Shown here piece by piece: positions 13,501 to 20,482 of a stretch of DNA of 30,557 nucleotides; position 1 is the first letter of the stretch; the number at the start of each line of letters is the position of its first letter. A program made the translations under genes and the position numbers. Location: assembly GCF_020860125.1 (NCBI RefSeq), contig NZ_JAJBUX010000009.1:1-30557 (forward strand), read 5' to 3'. A model generated the notes under the pieces. It was not told the DNA's origin. It was given only the letters and a program-made list of their open reading frames with translations, and ran no database searches. This DNA is from Cloacibacillus sp. (lineage in GTDB: Bacteria; Synergistota; Synergistia; Synergistales; Synergistaceae).

Positions 13501-16345
13501 TTTTCGCGAATACGCTCTTGCCCTCCATGCCGACAGTGTTTTCCACAGAGACAAGGCAAACCTTTTCCGCCGAGGCCGCACCAAGATTCCAGTATTCGCC
13601 AATCGCTCTTTCTATCGCCTCGTCCGAGAAGATATCACGAGAACTCAGCTCGATGTCTCTGCTTAAAGCCGTTATCGGTTTAGCGCCGACAGTGATGCCC
13701 TCCGGAAGCCGGGCCTCATCATAGAGAGCCCTTAAAGCGTCATAGATGGCAAAGTCTTCCGTTGTATTGGCACCAATAGTTATAACGCCGGAGCCGTTCC
13801 CGTCCGTGCGCGCCGCTTCCGTAACTTCAGCCCTTCCCTGCGCCGCGCGGACCGTAACGGCAATACCGGCGGTGGGGAGGGACTTTTCCTCACCGTTCGT
13901 CTTATATCTCCACTCAGCCTTGACCTTCGCCGTGCCGGGATGGAGGGCCGCCACGATGTTGTTTGAAATAGACGCTATCGATATATCGTCAACACTGTAA
14001 GAGGGAGTTCCATATGATTCCGCGGGGGACACGTCGATGCTTACAGCAGAGGCTTCTCCCACGGTCAAGCTGAGAGCCTCCGGCGCGGCCGTGACAACCT
14101 TAGGCACAGGCACCAGCCGCTTTATATCATCGGCGTATTCGTATTCCATAGAACCAGCCGTTATCGTCACGCGGCTGCCATCGCCGACAGACAAAACCTC
14201 GTTTATCTCCCGCTCCGTCGGCAATTCAAGCGTAAAGACGCCGGTAGCCGCACCATTTACTACCAGCCTCGGCTTTACTCCGCTTATCACGATCTTTCCG
14301 CCCTCGGCCACAGACATGCCGCCGCTCACGGTCAGAATCGTATCCTGCGAAACGTTGAAGGTCTCGCCCGCCGCTACGTCGAGTGAGGCAACGGTCTTTT
14401 CCAGAATATATTCGCCAACGGCATAGGCCCCGATATCGGACGTCCTGCGCCTCACGCCGCGCGCGTCTACCGAGGGGACCTCATAACCGTCATATACGCC
14501 GGGCGCAAGCCCGGAATTATAGGCGGAGCCCTCAGAGGATATAGGGACGGTACGCACGGGGCCGCCGTTATCGCCCAAAGAGCCTAGCCCGGGGTCTTCG
14601 GTTATTGCGTCGTTCGTAAGAGTGGATGGAGTACAGCTATTAGCAGGTACGACGCAGTTGATTAGAGTAGAATTGTAGCCTTCACTATGATCATTATCAT
14701 AGATCTCTTTTGACCTTTCGCTTGTATCTATATCACCCCATAATATCGTATTTATCAGTATAGGACATGACGAAGTGGCATTAAATATTCCGGGGCCGTA
14801 CTGCGCAATATTTTTACTTAACGTGCAGTTGACGACAACCGGAGCCGCGTTGTTGTTATATATGCCACCTCCGTAACCAAAGACATTATTTTCTATAAAA
14901 CTGCAATTTGAGAGTGCCAGTGTAGAGTGATAATTATAGACTCCACCGCCATACTTTGCGGAGTTGCCATAAAATGTACAGGCTGTAATTTCTGCTGAAT
15001 TGGACCAGTTGAATATGCCTCCGCCACTTACCGCTTTTGTATTGCCTTCGCCATTTCGCGCGCTGTTTCCGATGAACTCACAGGAAGCTATTTTCGCGGA
15101 GCAGTCCGTCATATTGAATATCGCACCTCCATAGGCGATAGCACTGCTCCCGTCGGCGGTTACGGTATTGCCTTCAAAGGTGCTGGCCTCAATGACCGGC
15201 AGAGATGGTTTCGCTTTATATGATGTGTTATATATAGCGCCGCCGCAGGCATATTCGCTGGCCGCAGCATTGCCGGTAAAATTACATTCCACTATCGTGG
15301 GCGACGAGCCTTCGTTATATATCGCGCCGCCCTTGCCGCCGCGTTCGCCGGAGCCGATGGCTGTCCCGCCCGTGACCTGATTATTTTCGAAGGAGCAGCC
15401 CTTTATCAAGGGGGAAGATTCCACGTTGTATATGCCGGCTCCGCCGGTGCCGATATCGATATAGTTTTCACGGAAGACGCAGTTCAATATCTCGCCAGAC
15501 GAATTATTGCAGTTGTAAATGCCGCCGCCGCCCGATGTCAATTCAACGGAGTTATTCGTAAACAGGGTGTTTTTTATGGTATAGGAAGAATTATCGTTAT
15601 AGATCCCGGCCCCCAGGGATGCATAGGCATGATTCCCTTCAAACTTACATCCGTCGACGGTAAGCGAAGCGGAATCTTTCACATACATGGCAACTCCGCA
15701 GCGCGACCCCGGCGTGGCGTTATTGAGAAAGATACAGTCAGATATCGTCAGGTTTCCGCCACAGCCAACGATACGCATTCCAGCCCCCTCGCCGTCTCTG
15801 CCATAACCGCCAGTGACAGTTATGCCGTCCAGGACCGCCTCTTTAGAGCCGCCCCCGACACCTTCGGCAGTTATTACATGCAATGAATTGTCGTTTCCCG
15901 TATTGTCTTTATACCCCGCTTGGATAATAAAAACGTCATTGCTCGCAAGGTCGCCGGTGAAAACCGTCTGGTGTTTCACCGTGTCCCGGGACCAGATATC
16001 TCCCTCTCTAGCCCATCCTCCATATAGCTTGACCCCGTCGGTGAGTACAAAAGACTTTGTCCTGTCGTCGTCGGCAGTCGGTCTGTAGAGCCCTTCAGAG
16101 AGGAGATATTCCGTCTCGCCGGACTGGCCGCCGCGTGCCCGCAGCTCCGCGGCAAATTCATCGTTCCCCATAGCGTCTGCCCAGCTTTCGCCGCTTCGGC
16201 TCCCGGAACCATCGGGGGTCACATACCTCTTATCGGGCTGAGGCGGCAATGTGCAGGCGTAGGTACATGCGGACAGGAACAGCGCGGCAATAAAGAGACA
16301 AGCCAACAGATACGAATCTCTTTTAGAAAAACGGGACACTCTCAT
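10592..16345 (-). CDS. Giant surface protein: Pmp-like beta-helix, Big2 domains, Synerg-CTERM
   Basis: A 1917-residue exported protein. The N-terminus is a signal peptide ending in a lipobox-like LSAC (Cys27). Residues about 40-600 form a parallel beta-helix with ten G-[GAP]-[GA]-[IV]-[YF]-N motifs paired with FxxN, as in Chlamydia Pmp proteins. It closes with GDNGGP and a DARGVRRRTSDIGAY segment typical of beta-helix surface proteins of the 'choice-of-anchor Q' type. A long middle region follows. Then at least four Big2/Ig-like domains are seen (near residues 1235, 1448, 1532 and 1625, for example VTWTSSNQEIAAVDANG). The end is GSGGCSAGF (Cys1896), a hydrophobic segment, and RRKK: a Synerg-CTERM sorting signal. 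The ATG at 16345 has AAAGG six bases upstream. Expression is predicted to be controlled by the cyclic-di-GMP riboswitch in its leader. Likely role: adhesion or biofilm (inference). Confidence 0.85.
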   Translation of the reverse strand: MRVSRFSKRDSYLLACLFIAALFLSACTYACTLPPQPDKRYVTPDGSGSRSGESWADAMGNDEFAAELRARGGQSGETEYLLSEGLYRPTADDDRTKSFVLTDGVKLYGGWAREGDIWSRDTVKHQTVFTGDLASNDVFIIQAGYKDNTGNDNSLHVITAEGVGGGSKEAVLDGITVTGGYGRDGEGAGMRIVGCGGNLTISDCIFLNNATPGSRCGVAMYVKDSASLTVDGCKFEGNHAYASLGAGIYNDNSSYTIKNTLFTNNSVELTSGGGGIYNCNNSSGEILNCVFRENYIDIGTGGAGIYNVESSPLIKGCSFENNQVTGGTAIGSGERGGKGGAIYNEGSSPTIVECNFTGNAAASEYACGGAIYNTSYKAKPSLPVIEASTFEGNTVTADGSSAIAYGGAIFNMTDCSAKIASCEFIGNSARNGEGNTKAVSGGGIFNWSNSAEITACTFYGNSAKYGGGVYNYHSTLALSNCSFIENNVFGYGGGIYNNNAAPVVVNCTLSKNIAQYGPGIFNATSSCPILINTILWGDIDTSERSKEIYDNDHSEGYNSTLINCVVPANSCTPSTLTNDAITEDPGLGSLGDNGGPVRTVPISSEGSAYNSGLAPGVYDGYEVPSVDARGVRRRTSDIGAYAVGEYILEKTVASLDVAAGETFNVSQDTILTVSGGMSVAEGGKIVISGVKPRLVVNGAATGVFTLELPTEREINEVLSVGDGSRVTITAGSMEYEYADDIKRLVPVPKVVTAAPEALSLTVGEASAVSIDVSPAESYGTPSYSVDDISIASISNNIVAALHPGTAKVKAEWRYKTNGEEKSLPTAGIAVTVRAAQGRAEVTEAARTDGNGSGVITIGANTTEDFAIYDALRALYDEARLPEGITVGAKPITALSRDIELSSRDIFSDEAIERAIGEYWNLGAASAEKVCLVSVENTVGMEGKSVFAKIWRLLASFFGHGTGEYDGSEYLPVQANFTIAPSDIASLPTSVKEGLTADNLLERIDLFVLVRSGDTAEPAARSLNDVIGGGPEKYISVSGGVESGFEIKTRVVVFDQYGGVKDGAGAKWVQALGITSGDETREDNYFIVQDGRADREYTLCMAFAIREANSARLKLTIDGDLAESSRGWMLAASGGTETAYVGDAEVSLSEDIYTITLPEHPGYYLAVSADGAAALSPLSKDLKWGKAWEISAAYSIKPILNAEITVKSGTTDLEITGPSSVPFCELSAAPTPSDAAVKTVKWSTSDSSIVELDQNGKVTAVSGGAQGRSEAVVTAEITGIDGSVVSASKSVTVTAAYVIGDGESYTVDEDTALYSLALKGTGKINIADGARLTVKSGFTAESSSSLILNGGGALYIGGSASGAPRLTANDVSAVNITVGGANSLSFDEAIINGKTNVIIRPDGKGGYELKENVPVPAGEMIVTPDRANIITGGSQQLVAEIYPEDSTEREVTWTSSNQEIAAVDANGLVTADARNTGEAVITARTGNLTDTVKITVTARPAAAENIVLSTGSVNIYAGQEATVTAAVVPTTVADKEVSWTVADGSGTVSKVSSSGGMITIRGERVGTAVIEASKDGISAQCQIHVSATPPSVVPVSGITLSNQKLSVGISTTVTLSVQTVPADATGNLEWSLEDSAAGVLVTKPDGSVSFTAGTEAKSTDITAIFTAPDGKTVKTACNINIEDHSKPAKAIFKENDRPAENVLAVNTARSTTASEDITSETVKGQLVTDDKGMSKLSEPALAAALAAEKETVAVENIAPLPIVTARAPSAPGAELPAVILAIDISGGNMPYGSKKVDDLCYVKMNKEGCYEILGRVDSTSELKDGKWLIKELNEEGDILAGDAELDRGKSYQVEIAVLDNGLYDHNDEIGKITDPGALVTQTAAPAPPATKNGSGGCSAGFTWLLVFAALPVLLRRKK
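14780..15660 (-). repeat. Coding repeats: ten Pmp-like beta-helix rungs
   Basis: Within the giant protein, GAGIYN, GGGIYN, GGAIYN, GGAIFN, GGGVYN and similar motifs recur ten times, each usually preceded by an F-x-[GNE]-N motif (FEGN, FTNN, FENN, FIGN). Spacing varies from about 18 to 35 residues, so these are diverged rungs and not recent tandem duplications. Confidence 0.75.
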
Positions 16346-16555
16346 CAACGGCCTTTCTTAATCTATTATCCAAATAATGTTTCACCTATAAAAGTACATA
16401 ACTTATACAGACTGCAAAAATGCGTTTGCCATACGGCACAAAAGACCACGCACTACAACATCGCTTCCCAGCAGCAGAAGCGATTAAAAATTATTGGATC
16501 AATGGATTGATACGGCGCATAAGGTAATAACTAACCCTAAAGGGATAGATCCTAT

Positions 16556-16644
16556 GTAAGCGGCAACCGGCTGTCATAGCATTAACGCTTTAGACCCTGT
16601 GGCTTTGCGTCGCTGGCTTTCGCCAGCTTTGCCCTTTACGCTAC
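16556..16644 (-). promoter_or_regulatory. Cyclic-di-GMP-I (GEMM-I) riboswitch
   Basis: On the minus strand the sequence follows the GEMM-I aptamer closely: GGGCAAAGC, a hairpin CTGGCGAAAGCCAG with the GAAA tetraloop, the invariant GACGCAAAGCCAC, a GGGTCTAAAG tetraloop-receptor strand, ATGACAGCC, and the closing CCGGTTGCCGC. P1 can form between GTAGCG (16644-16639) and CGCTTAC (16562-16556). It sits directly after a strong promoter and before the giant surface-protein gene. About 210 bases separate the aptamer from the start codon; they contain a perfect 8-bp hairpin (ATCGCTTC / GAAGCGAT) but no clear terminator. The switch mechanism, and whether the ligand turns expression on or off, cannot be told from sequence. 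Confidence 0.9.
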
Positions 16645-16647
16645 CTG

Positions 16648-16676
16648 AGTATAGTATACGAGGAATATCCTTGCAA
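16648..16676 (-). promoter_or_regulatory. Promoter of the riboswitch-surface protein transcript
   Basis: On the minus strand TTGCAA (16676-16671) and TATACT (16653-16648) are 17 bases apart. A second, overlapping TATACT lies at 16658-16653. The predicted start of transcription falls at the first base of the aptamer. Confidence 0.72.
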
Positions 16677-16698
16677 ATCAATACTAATCCCATACATT

Positions 16699-16749
16699 AA
16701 AATAAAAAAGTCAGTACTTTATGACATTAAGTTGCATAAAAGCACTGAC
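16699..16749 (-). terminator. Terminator of the LUD gene
   Basis: GTCAGTGCTTTTATG (16749-16735) pairs with CATAAAGTACTGAC (16723-16710) with one bulge and one G-U pair, followed by TTTTTTATTTT on the minus strand. This separates the catabolic locus from the riboswitch transcript. Confidence 0.88.
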
Positions 16750-16789
16750 ATCCAGAAAAAACTACATTCTTACATATCTTTAAGTAAGC

Positions 16790-17437
16790 TTAATACCCCA
16801 GCTCTTCACCGACTATTATCACGTGGCATTCGCGTCCAAGGGGCGCCCGCTCTATCAGGGTCACGACGCGGCATATCCGCTCCGGGCTGTTGCAGTCCAT
16901 ACAGTGGCCGGTCGCCGTGCAGGGGGTCTTTCTCGCGAGACGGAGCGCGTTTGGCGGGGAGGCGATATCGCGCGCGCGTTTTACCGCCGAATGGACATCG
17001 GAGCTGATCTTGTTGATACCGACGATATAGATGATCTTTCCCGGCGCCCAGGACATCACGGCGACCCGGTTGCCCGCCCCGTCGATATTCACGATCGTGC
17101 CGTCCATTGACAGCGCGTTCGCGCTGGTCACAAACCAGTCGGCCTGAAGTTCACCGAGCAGCGCCGCGGCGCGCTCCTCTGGGCTCATGTCCGGCAGCCA
17201 GTGCTCGGATATCTTGCAGCCCTTTTCCTCAAGCCGCTCCGGCAGGCCAATTTCACGCACCGTCACCGTCCCGGGGATGCCGACGGTCGCGCCCTCGCCG
17301 ATCATTTCAAGAGCCCGCTCGCAGGCGGCCTCCGCGCTTTCAGCGTACTGCGCGGAGAATCCGCGCGCCTCAAGCGCCTTGCATACGCTCTCGCCAAGCT
17401 TCCGGTTGCTGGCCTTCTTTGCCTCTGATGTGTTCAT
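16790..17437 (-). CDS. LUD-domain (LutC/YkgG-type) protein
   Basis: A 215-residue stand-alone LUD-domain (formerly DUF162) protein. LutC, a member of the LutABC lactate oxidation complex, belongs to this family, but single-gene members are widespread in anaerobes with no fixed substrate. Recognisable parts are GATVGIPGTVTVREIGL, LGELQADWFVTSANALSMDG, and PGKIIYIVGINKI. A C-terminal cluster of four Cys, PCTATGHCMDCNSPERICR (about residues 171-190), could bind an Fe-S cluster or a metal ion. The ATG at 17437 has AAGGG seven bases upstream. It follows the tautomerase by 77 bases but has its own promoter with a palindrome. It does not sit with lutAB, so a lactate role is not supported. Confidence 0.8.
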   Translation of the reverse strand: MNTSEAKKASNRKLGESVCKALEARGFSAQYAESAEAACERALEMIGEGATVGIPGTVTVREIGLPERLEEKGCKISEHWLPDMSPEERAAALLGELQADWFVTSANALSMDGTIVNIDGAGNRVAVMSWAPGKIIYIVGINKISSDVHSAVKRARDIASPPNALRLARKTPCTATGHCMDCNSPERICRVVTLIERAPLGRECHVIIVGEELGY

Positions 17438-17477
17438 ATAATCACCCTTTTAGAAGAAACATTTAATACTTATCTTC

Positions 17478-17506
17478 ATTATATGATATATTTCATATTA
17501 ATACAA
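17478..17506 (-). promoter_or_regulatory. LUD promoter with an overlapping palindrome
   Basis: TTGTAT (17506-17501) and a perfect TATAAT (17483-17478) lie 17 bases apart on the minus strand. The palindrome ATATGA-N6-TCATAT (17498-17481) fills the spacer and touches the -10. Its arm-N6-arm layout is that of CRP/FNR-family sites, but no regulator is assigned. Confidence 0.62.
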
Positions 17507-17514
17507 GGTGGAGA

Positions 17515-17715
17515 TTAATGTTTCGCCGCCTCCCTGTCGCAGATCAGCTCTCCGGCTATCGCGTAGTTTTCCTTCGGCATTTCGTTGATTATGACCCGCA
17601 CGGACTGCACCGGCGCGTCAAGCGATTTGCAGATCGCCTCGGTGACCGCATTGGTAAGGGCCCTTTTCTTTTCCAGATCTCTTCCCTCGATGATATTCAA
17701 GATCGCTATAGGCAT
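17515..17715 (-). CDS. 4-oxalocrotonate tautomerase-family enzyme
   Basis: A 66-residue 4-OT/tautomerase-superfamily protein. These small enzymes use the N-terminal proline freed by Met removal as a general base for keto-enol tautomerisation of 2-oxo acids. The mature chain has Pro1 (MPIAIL), Arg11 and Arg39 (SVRVII), all conserved; Tyr50 replaces the usual Phe50. The gene overlaps the end of the IlvD-family dehydratase by 10 bases, so the two are translated together. A dehydratase yields an enol or 2-keto acid, and a tautomerase would act next (inference). The name 'xylH/dmpI' is avoided because no catechol-pathway genes are present. Confidence 0.86.
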   Translation of the reverse strand: MPIAILNIIEGRDLEKKRALTNAVTEAICKSLDAPVQSVRVIINEMPKENYAIAGELICDREAAKH

Positions 17716-19400
17716 CTTTCTTTCTCCTCACTTTTTCTCAGATAATGTTCAACGAAACTTCCCAATACGCCGTCGGCGGCGGGGCGGCTTCTGCGTGCGG
17801 ACACAGAGGCCCTCTGCCGCAGTTCGTCCCCATCAACCTCTATTTCCAGCGTCCCTTTGTTCAAATCAATTGATATTATATCTCCATTGCGGACATAGGC
17901 GATAGGGCCGCCGAGAGCCGCTTCCGGAGATATGTGTCCGATGCATGGGCCCCTCGTCGCCCCGGAGAAACGCCCGTCCGTGACCAGGGCCGTCGTGTCG
18001 GAGAGGCCCGTGCCAACCATGAGCGTCGTCACCAGCTGCATCTCTCTCATGCCGGGACCGCCGATGGGCCCTTCATTGCGGATCACTACGACGGAGCCCT
18101 TCTCTATAGTGCCATGTTCGACGGCCTCCACCGCCTCCTCCATGTTTTCAAAGACGACGGCCGGCCCACGATGTACGCGCATATTTTCCGCCACGCCGGA
18201 CTGCTTCACCACCGCGCCGTCGGGAGCAAGACTGCCCCAGAGGACCTTTAGCGAGCCGCTGCTGTGAAAGGGATTTTCCCGGGGACGAATGATATTCTTA
18301 TCCTCCCAGTCGGCGGCCTCTGCGATCTCCCTTATGCTTTTTCCGCTCACGGTGCGCTCTTCGCCATGCAGCAGGTCTCCCAGAGACTGCAGGATCGCGG
18401 GCACGCCCCCGGCCACGTTAAGGTCGTTGAAGGGGACCGTGCCGGAGGGATGCACCTTTGATATATATGGGGTGGCGGCGCTGATCTCGTCCATCTCCGC
18501 CAGGGAGATGCCAACGCCGGCCTCTCTCGCTATCTCGCTCATATGCAGTACGAGGTTTGTCGAAGAGCCGATAGCGAAGCCGACTTTCAGGGCGTTTTCT
18601 ATGGAATTTTTATTGACATAGTCCCTCGGCCTCATTCCTTCACGCGTCAAGCTGACGATTCTTCTGCCAGCCGTCACCGCCTCCTGCCTCTTCTGCGAGG
18701 TAAAGGGTGGGGTCGTCGCCGTCATGGGCAGTCCCAAGCCCAGCGTTTCGACGACGCAGCTCATTGAATTCGCCGTTCCCAGCATCGCGCAGCTGCCCTG
18801 CGTGGGCATCGTGCATTTTTCTATCTTTTCCAGCTCCGCTTTGGATATCTCCGCCTCAAAGTATTTTCCCGTATACTCGCGCAGCGAGGGCATGGAGAGT
18901 TTCTGTCCCTTATAGCAGCCGTTCTGCATCGGACCGCTCTGCACAAAAATCGAAGGGATGTTAACGCGAAGCGCCGCCATCAGCATGCCGGGGATTATCT
19001 TATCGCAGCTGCCGAGGAAGACCGCCCCGTCGAAACAGTGCGCCTTCAGCATTATCTCTATCGAGTCCGCGATCACCTCCCGGCTGGGAAGAGAATAGGA
19101 CATCCCCCGGTGGCCCTGTGCAAGTCCGTCGCAGACGCCGATAGTACAGAACTCAAATGGAAGCCCTCCGGCCTCTGATATTCCCCTCTTCACAAAGGAG
19201 GCTATCTCCCTCAAGGGAGCGCATCCGGGAACGATCTCATTCCAGCTGTTTACCACGGCGATGAAGGGACGCGACATCTCTTCTTTTTCTATACCGAGTG
19301 AGTACAGCAGCGCCCGGTGACCGCCGCGGTCGACGCCGCACACCACCGCGTCGCTGGGCAGTCCTTTGGCCTTTATAATTTCATCCGTTGAATTGTTCAT
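17706..19400 (-). CDS. IlvD/Edd-family hydroxy-acid dehydratase
   Basis: A 564-residue Fe-S dehydratase of the dihydroxy-acid/6-phosphogluconate/aldonate dehydratase family, removing water from a 2,3-dihydroxy acid to give a 2-keto acid. The motifs NSWNEIVPG (51-59), VCDGLAQGHRGM, GSCDKIIPGM (Cys132), TQGSCAMLGTANSM (Cys204), and GRFSGATRGPCIGHISPEAA are clear. Cys60 stands where related enzymes often have His (VPGH), giving a possible third cluster ligand. No other branched-chain amino-acid gene is near; the neighbours are a TctABC transporter, a GntR regulator and a tautomerase, so a catabolic sugar-acid or hydroxy-acid role is more likely than isoleucine/valine synthesis. The ATG at 19400 has AAGGAG seven bases upstream, better than the TTG at 19406. 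Confidence 0.87.
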   Translation of the reverse strand: MNNSTDEIIKAKGLPSDAVVCGVDRGGHRALLYSLGIEKEEMSRPFIAVVNSWNEIVPGCAPLREIASFVKRGISEAGGLPFEFCTIGVCDGLAQGHRGMSYSLPSREVIADSIEIMLKAHCFDGAVFLGSCDKIIPGMLMAALRVNIPSIFVQSGPMQNGCYKGQKLSMPSLREYTGKYFEAEISKAELEKIEKCTMPTQGSCAMLGTANSMSCVVETLGLGLPMTATTPPFTSQKRQEAVTAGRRIVSLTREGMRPRDYVNKNSIENALKVGFAIGSSTNLVLHMSEIAREAGVGISLAEMDEISAATPYISKVHPSGTVPFNDLNVAGGVPAILQSLGDLLHGEERTVSGKSIREIAEAADWEDKNIIRPRENPFHSSGSLKVLWGSLAPDGAVVKQSGVAENMRVHRGPAVVFENMEEAVEAVEHGTIEKGSVVVIRNEGPIGGPGMREMQLVTTLMVGTGLSDTTALVTDGRFSGATRGPCIGHISPEAALGGPIAYVRNGDIISIDLNKGTLEIEVDGDELRQRASVSARRSRPAADGVLGSFVEHYLRKSEEKERCL

Positions 19401-19429
19401 CAGCAAGCTCCTTGGGGGACAGGGTTTTT

Positions 19430-19470
19430 CCGGCGGCCAGTGGACAACGGTCCTGAACGTAGCCCGCCGG
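19430..19470 (-). other. Intercistronic hairpin between tctC and the dehydratase
   Basis: On the minus strand CCGGCGG (19470-19464) pairs with CCGCCGG (19436-19430), enclosing a small hairpin GGAC-CGTT-GTCC (19453-19442). No T-run follows, so it is more likely an mRNA stability or processing element than a terminator. Confidence 0.4.
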
Positions 19471-19480
19471 CGTTATCTTT

Positions 19481-20449
19481 TTACTTCTGGTTTATTCCGG
19501 CCTTTTTCGCGACGCCCTGCAGATAGACCGTCAGATCCGTCAGATACTTCGCCTGCTCGTCCGGGGTCATAAAGCTCGGCGCGGCGAGGATCGCGGTGAG
19601 GTCTTTTTTGACTCTCTCATCTTCGCTGAACTTTTTCAGCGCTCCGTTTACCCTTTCTACAACATCTTTGGGCAGCCCCTTGGGGCCGAAGACATACATA
19701 TTAAATGGTTTGTTCACATCGTATCCCCTCTCCATCAGAGTGGGAAGTTCGGGGAAGAAGGGGCTGCGCTCGGGAGTGCATACGGCCAGCGGGCGCAGAG
19801 AGCCGTCTTTGACATACTGAGGGATCGAGGGGGCGTTCAGCGATGCCGCGTCAAGAAAACCGCCGAGCAGCTTCGGTATGCGCGTCGCTCCGCCTCCGCC
19901 GCTGACGGCGACGATTCTTTTCCCGCCGGCGGCATTGTCGATAGCCGCGAGTTCAAGCTGGCTCATGGAGCCTATCTCCACAGGCATCTTCACTTTGCCG
20001 GGATTGTCTTTAAGATAGGCCATAAATTCGTCGATCGTCTTCCACGGCGAGTCCGCCTTCACCACGATGGCGTCACAGGTCGCGACCGCCTTTCCAAGCG
20101 GGGTGAACTCCTCCCAGCTGAACTTAGCGACACCGGTTATGTAACCGGAGAGGATCGCCTCGTGCATCCACAGAAGCGTATAGCCGTCGGGCCTAGCCTT
20201 GAGCACCTCTCTCGCGCCGATGCTCCCGCCGCCGCCGGCGACATTGGCGATGATGACGGGCTGACCGAGAAACTCCTCCGCATACTTGGCAAATATTCTG
20301 GCCGTCGTATCGACCCCGCCTCCGGGCGCGTATCCGACGACCATCTTAATCGGCTTCGAGGGATATTTGTCCGCCGCGCGGGCCGGCAGGCCGGCAAAGA
20401 CAAAGATAGACATGACCACTAAACACAACGCTGCAAACTTCTTAAACAT
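19481..20449 (-). CDS. tctC: TctC/Bug-family tricarboxylate-transporter binding protein
   Basis: A 322-residue periplasmic substrate-binding protein of the tripartite tricarboxylate transporter (TTT) family. It has a signal peptide (MFKKFAALCLVVMSIFVF, then AGLPARAAD) and the Bug-family start YPSKPIKMVVGYAPGGGVDTTAR, followed by ANVAGGGGSIGA. The fold binds carboxylates via main-chain contacts and a bound water bridge (family knowledge); the actual ligand here is unknown. The ATG at 20449 has a strong AAGGAGG nine bases upstream. It is the third gene of tctB-tctA-tctC, followed by the catabolic enzymes. The order differs from the classic tctC-tctB-tctA. Confidence 0.9.
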   Translation of the reverse strand: MFKKFAALCLVVMSIFVFAGLPARAADKYPSKPIKMVVGYAPGGGVDTTARIFAKYAEEFLGQPVIIANVAGGGGSIGAREVLKARPDGYTLLWMHEAILSGYITGVAKFSWEEFTPLGKAVATCDAIVVKADSPWKTIDEFMAYLKDNPGKVKMPVEIGSMSQLELAAIDNAAGGKRIVAVSGGGGATRIPKLLGGFLDAASLNAPSIPQYVKDGSLRPLAVCTPERSPFFPELPTLMERGYDVNKPFNMYVFGPKGLPKDVVERVNGALKKFSEDERVKKDLTAILAAPSFMTPDEQAKYLTDLTVYLQGVAKKAGINQK

Positions 20450-20482
20450 AAGATATAGCCTCCTTGATATTTGGAATTACCA

